DNA of 64,000 bases from Modestobacter lapidis (GTDB taxonomy: Bacteria > Actinomycetota > Actinomycetes > Mycobacteriales > Geodermatophilaceae): assembly GCA_019779905.1 (NCBI GenBank), contig JABAKE010000004.1, positions 1-64,000 of the forward strand. Reading direction: 5' to 3'. This document shows positions 59,815 to 64,000 of the stretch, one piece after another. The position numbers and the translations under genes are program-made. The notes beneath the pieces are model-generated. The model was not told the origin of the DNA and did not search any database. It saw only the letters and a program-made list of their open reading frames with translations. Positions within the stretch are counted from its first letter, which is position 1; every line of letters begins with the position of its first letter.

Positions 59815-61095
59815 GTGCCCGGCCCGCAGTCGACCCTCCCGCTGGCCGCCTCGCTCGACGACCCGGTGCGCGCCCGCGACCTGGCCCGGATGAAGCGGCT
59901 GGCGACCAGCCTGTTCCTGATCGCCGCCGCGGTCTTCCTGGCCTGCGTGCTCCTCGGCGACGACGCCGGCGCCTGGGTCGGGTACGTCCGGGCGACCGCC
60001 GAGGCATCGATGGTGGGGGCGCTGGCCGACTGGTTCGCCGTCACCGCGCTGTTCCGGCACCCGCTGGGGCTGCCGATCCCGCACACCGCGATCATCCCGC
60101 GCAAGAAGGACCAGATCGGCACCAGCCTCGGCACCTTCGTGCAGGACAACTTCCTCACCCCGGCGGTGGTCGACGAGCGGCTGGCCGCCGTCGACGTCCC
60201 CGGCAAGCTCGGGGACTTCCTCGCCGCCCCCGGCCGGGCCGAGCGGCTGGCCGGCGACGCCGGTGCCGCGCTGGGCGCGCTGACCGACCTGCTGAAGGAC
60301 GACGACCTCCAGCCCGCGGTCGCCGCACTGGTCGACCGGAAGCTGCGGGAGACCCCTGCCGCACCGGCCGTGGCCCGCACCCTGGAGCTGGTCGTGGACG
60401 GCGACCGGCACCAGGAGGTGCTGTCGGCGGCGCTGCAGGGGCTGGCGCAGTTCCTCGAGGACAACCGGCTGGTCTTCCGCGCCCAGCTGGGGGACGCGTC
60501 GCCCCCCTGGGTGCCCGACTGGGTCGACGACCGGGTGTTCGACCGGGTGTTCAGCGGCCTGCAGGGCTTCCTCACCGAGGTCGGCGCCGATCCGCGGCAC
60601 GAGCTGCGGCGTTCCTACGACCGCCGGCTGCGCGCCTACGTCTCCGCGCTGCGCACCGATCCGGCGACGGCGGCCCGCGTGGAGCACCTCAAGGACGAGC
60701 TGCTCGACCACCCAGCGGTGCGTGCCTGGTCGGGCTCGCTGTGGACCACGGTGAAGAACTCGGTGGTCACCGCGGCCGCCGATCCGGACTCGGAGCTGCG
60801 GGCCCGGGTGGCCACGCTGATCCGCCAGGCCGCGCGGCTGCTGCAGGAGGACCCGACGGTCCGCGAGCTGGTGCAGCGGCAGTCCCGCCGGGCCGCCGGC
60901 TACGTCGTGGAGCGGTTCTCCGGCGACGTGGCCGACCTGGTCGGCACCACCGTCGCCCGCTGGGACACCGAGGAGACCAGCCGCCGCATCGAACTGCAGG
61001 TCGGGCGGGACCTGCAGTGGATCCGCGTCAACGGCACGGTCGTCGGCGGGCTGGCCGGTCTGGTGATCTACACGGTGGCCCAGCTGCTGTCCTGA
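59815..61095 (+). CDS. DUF445 family membrane protein
   Basis: A 426-residue protein of the DUF445 (YjiN/YheB-like) family. One membrane helix lies near 27-45 (ATSLFLIAAAVFLACVLLG), followed by the family motif ADWFAVTALFRHPLGLPIPHTAIIP near 71-95. A long amphipathic helical region follows, and a C-terminal membrane segment (TVVGGLAGLVIYTVAQLLS). The function is unknown; a structural membrane role is suggested by the helices. GTG start at 59815. The interval 61096-61234 holds hairpins and repeats but no gene. Confidence 0.9.
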   Translation: MPGPQSTLPLAASLDDPVRARDLARMKRLATSLFLIAAAVFLACVLLGDDAGAWVGYVRATAEASMVGALADWFAVTALFRHPLGLPIPHTAIIPRKKDQIGTSLGTFVQDNFLTPAVVDERLAAVDVPGKLGDFLAAPGRAERLAGDAGAALGALTDLLKDDDLQPAVAALVDRKLRETPAAPAVARTLELVVDGDRHQEVLSAALQGLAQFLEDNRLVFRAQLGDASPPWVPDWVDDRVFDRVFSGLQGFLTEVGADPRHELRRSYDRRLRAYVSALRTDPATAARVEHLKDELLDHPAVRAWSGSLWTTVKNSVVTAAADPDSELRARVATLIRQAARLLQEDPTVRELVQRQSRRAAGYVVERFSGDVADLVGTTVARWDTEETSRRIELQVGRDLQWIRVNGTVVGGLAGLVIYTVAQLLS

Positions 61096-61141
61096 GCCGG
61101 CGTCAGCACCGTCGTGAGGAGTCAGCCGTGTCGTGAGGAGT

Positions 61142-61158
61142 GGGGCCCGGAGGGTCCC
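61142..61158 (+). terminator. Hairpin after the DUF445 gene
   Basis: GGGGCCC-GGA-GGGTCCC forms a 7-bp stem (one G-U) 47 bases after the DUF445 stop, with the same size and loop as the stop-codon hairpins nearby. A 12-base direct repeat, GTCGTGAGGAGT, lies just before it (61111-61122 and 61130-61141). Confidence 0.5.
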
Positions 61159-61201
61159 GCGATCGAGCGACGAAAGGGCTCCGCCTGACCGGGGGACGGC
61201 T

Positions 61202-61237
61202 CCTGGTCGCGGTGCGGTCCGGAGGACCGCAGTGTCA
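61202..61237 (-). repeat. Dispersed stop-codon hairpin element, copy 2 (terminator of rlmB)
   Basis: Includes the rlmB stop (61235-61237). Its 7-bp hairpin (61214-61230) begins four bases after that stop, exactly the spacing of the copy at 171-206. One stem pair differs compensatorily between the copies. The likely role is transcription termination. Confidence 0.65.
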
Positions 61238-62209
61238 TGGCCGCGGTGCGGCCCGGAGGGTCGCAGCCTGATACAGCGCGATGCCGGCCGCGACGCTCAC
61301 GTTCAGCGACTCGGTGTCCTTGGTGATCGGGATGGACAGCACGACGTCGCACCGCTCGCGCACCAGCCGGGACAGGCCGGCACCCTCGGCCCCGACCACC
61401 AGGGCGATCGGGTCGGCGAAGCCGTCGTAGGAGTGGATGCCCAGGTCGCCGTCGGCGGCCAGACCGACGGTCTGCAGGCCGGCCTCCTGGTAGCCGGCCA
61501 GGGTGCGGGCCAGGTTGACCGCTCGCGCGACCCTCAACCGGGCCGCGGCGCCGGCGCTGGTGCGCCAGGCCGAGCCGGTCATGCCCACCGCTCGGCGCTC
61601 GGGGACGACGAGACCGTGCGCGTCGAAGGCCGCGGCCGAGCGGATGACCGCACCCAGGTTGCGGGGGTCGGTGACGCCGTCCAGCGCCACGATCAGCGGC
61701 GGGCGGCCGGAGTCGCGGGCGATGTCGAGCAGGTCGTCGGGGTGCGCGTAGTCGTAGGGCGGCACCATCAGGCCGATGCCCTGGTGCAGCGCGTGGTCGC
61801 TCATCCGGTCGAACTCGGCCTTGCCCACCTCGAGCAGCGGCAGCCCGCGGTCGGCGGCCAGCTGCACGGACTCGGCGATCCGCTCGTCGGTCCCCCCACG
61901 GCTCGTGTCGCCGGTGACCACGTAGAGCGCGGTGGCCGGGATGTTCGCGCGCAGCGCCTCGAGGACCGGGTTGCGGCCCAGCAGCAGCTCGGGGGCCTCG
62001 GCGTTGCGCCGCTGCACCCGCTGCCGGTTGTCCTGACGGGCCGCCGCCGCCTTCGCCGCCTTGTACGCAGGGTGATGCGGCCGGTCGGTGGCCTTTGGAG
62101 TGGCGCCCCGACCGGCCAGCGAGCGGCGGTTCTTGCCCCCGGTTCCGGCGGTGGCGCCCTTCTTGCTCGTGCCGCTCGTGCGGCCCCGTCGTTGGCTGTT
62201 GCCGGCCAT
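61235..62209 (-). CDS. rlmB: 23S rRNA (guanosine-2'-O-)-methyltransferase RlmB
   Basis: A 324-residue SPOUT-class methyltransferase. A Lys/Arg/Gly-rich N-terminal extension (residues 1-75) is common in actinobacteria. The substrate-binding domain starts at [15 protein letters not shown], and the SPOUT motifs are [20 protein letters not shown] (near 175), [10 protein letters not shown] (near 270) and [21 protein letters not shown] (near 290). It should methylate G2251 of the 23S rRNA or a similar target. The ATG overlaps the cysS stop (TGATG). The last few residues come from a repeated hairpin element. Confidence 0.92.
   Translation of the reverse strand: MAGNSQRRGRTSGTSKKGATAGTGGKNRRSLAGRGATPKATDRPHHPAYKAAKAAAARQDNRQRVQRRNAEAPELLLGRNPVLEALRANIPATALYVVTGDTSRGGTDERIAESVQLAADRGLPLLEVGKAEFDRMSDHALHQGIGLMVPPYDYAHPDDLLDIARDSGRPPLIVALDGVTDPRNLGAVIRSAAAFDAHGLVVPERRAVGMTGSAWRTSAGAAARLRVARAVNLARTLAGYQEAGLQTVGLAADGDLGIHSYDGFADPIALVVGAEGAGLSRLVRERCDVVLSIPITKDTESLNVSVAAGIALYQAATLRAAPRP
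61236..61271 (-). repeat. Dispersed stop-codon hairpin element, copy 3, inside the end of rlmB
   Basis: A third related 36-base segment, 28 of 36 identical to the copy at 61202-61237 and 34 bases away. Its hairpin (61248-61264) has a C-G pair where the others have T-A, plus one G-U. It encodes the last residues of RlmB, as if a tandem duplication had moved the stop codon downstream. Confidence 0.55.
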
Positions 62210-63609
62210 CAGGTCAGCTCCCATCGTGTGCCCTGGGATGTGTCCTCGACCTGCACGCCCAGGGCGCCGAGCTGGTTCCGGATCGCGTCAGCCGACGCGT
62301 AGTCCTTGCGGGCCCGGGCCGCCGCGCGCTGTTCCAGCGCGAGGGCCACCAGGCCGTCGGTCACCGCGGGAAGCCGGGAGTCGCTGCCGCCGGCGGCCCA
62401 CTGCGGGTCCAGCGGATCCAGGCCGAGCACGCCCAGCATCGCGCGGACCGAGCCCAGCGCGCCGGCCACCGCCCGGTCGTCGCCGGCAGCGAGGGCGGTG
62501 TTGCCCTCCCGGACCGTCTCGTGCACGGCCGCGACCGCCGCCGGCGTGCCGAGGTCGTCGTCCATGGCGTTGCTGAAGTCGGCGCACAGCACGCGGGCCC
62601 CGGCGTCCGCCCCCACCCGCTCGGCCGCCCTGCGCACGAAGGACTCCAGCCGCCGGTAGGCGGTCCCCGCCTCCTCGAGCGCAACCTCGGTGAACTCGAT
62701 CGTCGAGCGGTAGTGCGGGGCCACGAGGTAGTAGCGCAGCTCGACCGGCCGCACCCGCCGCACGACCTCGTCGACCAGCGCCGTGTTGCCCAGCGACTTG
62801 CTCATCTTCTCACCGCCCATGGTGACCCAGCCGTTGTGCAGCCAGTAGCGGGCGAACCCGTCGCCGGCCGCCTGCGACTGGGCGCGCTCGTTCTCGTGGT
62901 GCGGAAAGCGCAGGTCGAGGCCGCCGCCGTGGACGTCGAACTCGGGGCCGAGGTACTTCTCGGCCATCGCCGAGCACTCCAGGTGCCAGCCCGGACGCCC
63001 CCTGCCCCACGGCGTGGGCCAGGCAGCGGTCGCCGGCTCGTCGGGCTTGGCGGCCTTCCACAGTGCGAAGTCACGGGGGTCGCGCTTGCGCTCGTCGGTC
63101 GCGGTGTCGGCGGCCGGCTGCAGGTCGCCCAGCTTCTGGCCGGTGAGCTCGCCGTACCCGGGGAACGAGCCGACGTCGAAGTAGACGTCGCCGCCGACGG
63201 CGTAGGCGTGCCCACCGGCGACGAGCCGCTCGATCAGCTCGACCATCTCCGGCACGTGGCCGGTGGCGCGCGGCTCGTAGGTGGGCGGCAGCGTGCCGAG
63301 CACCTCGTAGGCCCGGGTGGCGGCCCGCTCGTTCTCGTAGGCCCAGGCCCACCAGGGCACCCCCGCCGCGGCGGCCTTGGTGAGGATTTTGTCGTCGACG
63401 TCGGTGACGTTGCGGACGTAGGTGACCTCGGAGCCGGTGTGCAGCAGCCAGCGGCGCAGCACGTCGAAGGCGAGGGCGAACCGGACGTGCCCGATGTGCG
63501 GGGGGCCCTGCACGGTCAGCCCGCAGACGTACATGGAGACCTGCCCTGCACGCAGGGGTGTGAAGTCGCGCACGGCACGTGCGGCCGTGTCGTACAGGCG
63601 GAGGCTCAC
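62209..63609 (-). CDS. cysS: Cysteinyl-tRNA synthetase
   Basis: A 466-residue class I synthetase charging tRNA-Cys. The HIGH motif PPHIGH is at residues 36-41, the zinc Cys at 29 (YVCGLTVQG) with partner HLECSAM near 221, and the KMSKS loop near 269. The anticodon-binding domain follows from about 320. It is distinct from the mycothiol ligase MshC, which is shorter. The GTG at 63609 overlaps the ispF stop (GTGA), so ispF, cysS and rlmB form one operon, an arrangement common in actinobacteria. Confidence 0.97.
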   Translation of the reverse strand: MSLRLYDTAARAVRDFTPLRAGQVSMYVCGLTVQGPPHIGHVRFALAFDVLRRWLLHTGSEVTYVRNVTDVDDKILTKAAAAGVPWWAWAYENERAATRAYEVLGTLPPTYEPRATGHVPEMVELIERLVAGGHAYAVGGDVYFDVGSFPGYGELTGQKLGDLQPAADTATDERKRDPRDFALWKAAKPDEPATAAWPTPWGRGRPGWHLECSAMAEKYLGPEFDVHGGGLDLRFPHHENERAQSQAAGDGFARYWLHNGWVTMGGEKMSKSLGNTALVDEVVRRVRPVELRYYLVAPHYRSTIEFTEVALEEAGTAYRRLESFVRRAAERVGADAGARVLCADFSNAMDDDLGTPAAVAAVHETVREGNTALAAGDDRAVAGALGSVRAMLGVLGLDPLDPQWAAGGSDSRLPAVTDGLVALALEQRAAARARKDYASADAIRNQLGALGVQVEDTSQGTRWELT

Positions 63610-64000
63610 TGCGCGGAGTCTACGGGCGCGGGCGGAGTGGCCCGGACCACGAGCGCGGTGGCCACCGCGGCCCGCCCCTCCCCCCGCCCGGTCAGGCCCA
63701 GCCCGTCGGTGGTGGTGGCGGTGACGCTCACCGGAGCGCCGAGGGCGGCCGACAGCGCCGCCTCGGCCTCGGCCCGGCGGGGCGCCACCTTCGGGGTGTT
63801 GCCGATCAGCTGGACCGCGGCGTTGCCTACCTCCCAGCCGGCCTCGGCGAGCACCTCGCGGACGTGCACCAGCACCGCTGCCCCGCGGGCGCCCGCCCAG
63901 CGGGGATCGTCGGTGCCCAGGAGGCCGCCGATGTCGCCCAGCCCGGCAGCGGACAGCACCGCGTCGGTGAGGGCATGCGCGGCGACGTCGCCGTCGGAGT
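63606..64000 (-). CDS. ispF: 2-C-methyl-D-erythritol 2,4-cyclodiphosphate synthase, cut by the window edge
   Basis: The last 130 residues of IspF, which cyclises CDP-methylerythritol diphosphate in the non-mevalonate isoprenoid pathway. [13 protein letters not shown] contains metal-site Asp/His residues, [15 protein letters not shown] follows, then [10 protein letters not shown] and the end motif [12 protein letters not shown]. The start lies beyond base 64000, so a fused IspDF cannot be excluded. The stop overlaps the cysS start. Confidence 0.95.
   Translation of the reverse strand, partial: SDGDVAAHALTDAVLSAAGLGDIGGLLGTDDPRWAGARGAAVLVHVREVLAEAGWEVGNAAVQLIGNTPKVAPRRAEAEAALSAALGAPVSVTATTTDGLGLTGRGEGRAAVATALVVRATPPAPVDSAQ

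Noticed and set aside
61133-62302. A 389-codon plus-strand frame opposite rlmB
   Set aside because: It is antisense to clear SPOUT methyltransferase motifs and its own translation is low complexity.

Overview
The window is very GC-rich, with strongly G/C-biased third codon positions, many GTG starts and tightly overlapping reading frames. The gene set is that of a high-GC actinobacterium: DUF3027, DUF3263, a LytR C-terminal-domain protein, an XPB-type helicase with its helicase-associated partner, a DUF222/HNH protein, HrcA/CIRCE-controlled groEL and RarD. The style and content fit Geodermatophilaceae (Blastococcus, Geodermatophilus, Modestobacter), but the family is an inference. Most of the window is core chromosome. 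One segment of about 14 kb (roughly 42-56 kb) looks like an accessory catabolic locus.

Layout. 0-6.5 kb: DUF3027 protein, MFS permease, DUF2771 lipoprotein, an extended cold-shock protein, two DUF202 membrane proteins and an acyl-CoA synthetase. 6.5-14.4 kb: a helicase-associated protein and XPB helicase, normally a pair, here separated by a cyclopropane-fatty-acid synthase and a DUF222/HNH protein. 14.4-18.8 kb: a Phd/PIN toxin-antitoxin pair with a palindrome before it, then a three-subunit molybdenum aldehyde/xanthine dehydrogenase. 18.9-28.6 kb: an SF2 helicase, a glucose-6-phosphate dehydrogenase, a scramblase-like protein, an M20 peptidase, an HD hydrolase, an oxidoreductase, a DUF72 protein and a GPP34 protein preceded by a tiny Cys-Cys-Cys leader ORF. 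28.6-32.4 kb: groEL with two CIRCE operators, a cold-shock gene, and a threonine-synthase-family enzyme under a SAM-I riboswitch. 32.4-41.9 kb: a HAD phosphatase, an ABC exporter whose ATPase is fused to a secreted-type alpha/beta hydrolase, a repeat-rich LytR-C protein, DUF3263, RarD, a CBS protein, a Rieske protein and dodecin.

42-56.2 kb: after two gene remnants there is an IclR-flanked operon (ABC importer, mandelate-racemase-like enzyme, ThDP decarboxylase-like enzyme). It is followed by a second operon: fused 2-oxoacid:ferredoxin oxidoreductase, GntR regulator and FMN 2-hydroxyacid oxidase. Together they could import a 2-hydroxy acid, racemise or dehydrate it, oxidise it to a 2-oxo acid, and either decarboxylate that or convert it to acyl-CoA. 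56.4-64 kb: tRNA-Thr(UGU), a FetB-like permease, an HtrA-type protease, a DUF445 protein, rlmB, cysS and the end of ispF.

The strongest leads are these. (1) The SAM riboswitch on a threonine-synthase homologue, which suggests a methionine-pathway (MetM-like) enzyme. (2) The 2-hydroxyacid catabolic cluster. (3) The hydrolase-ABC fusion. (4) The poly-cysteine leader. (5) A family of short hairpins with compensatory base changes placed directly after stop codons. No CRISPR array, rRNA, insertion sequence or prophage was seen.
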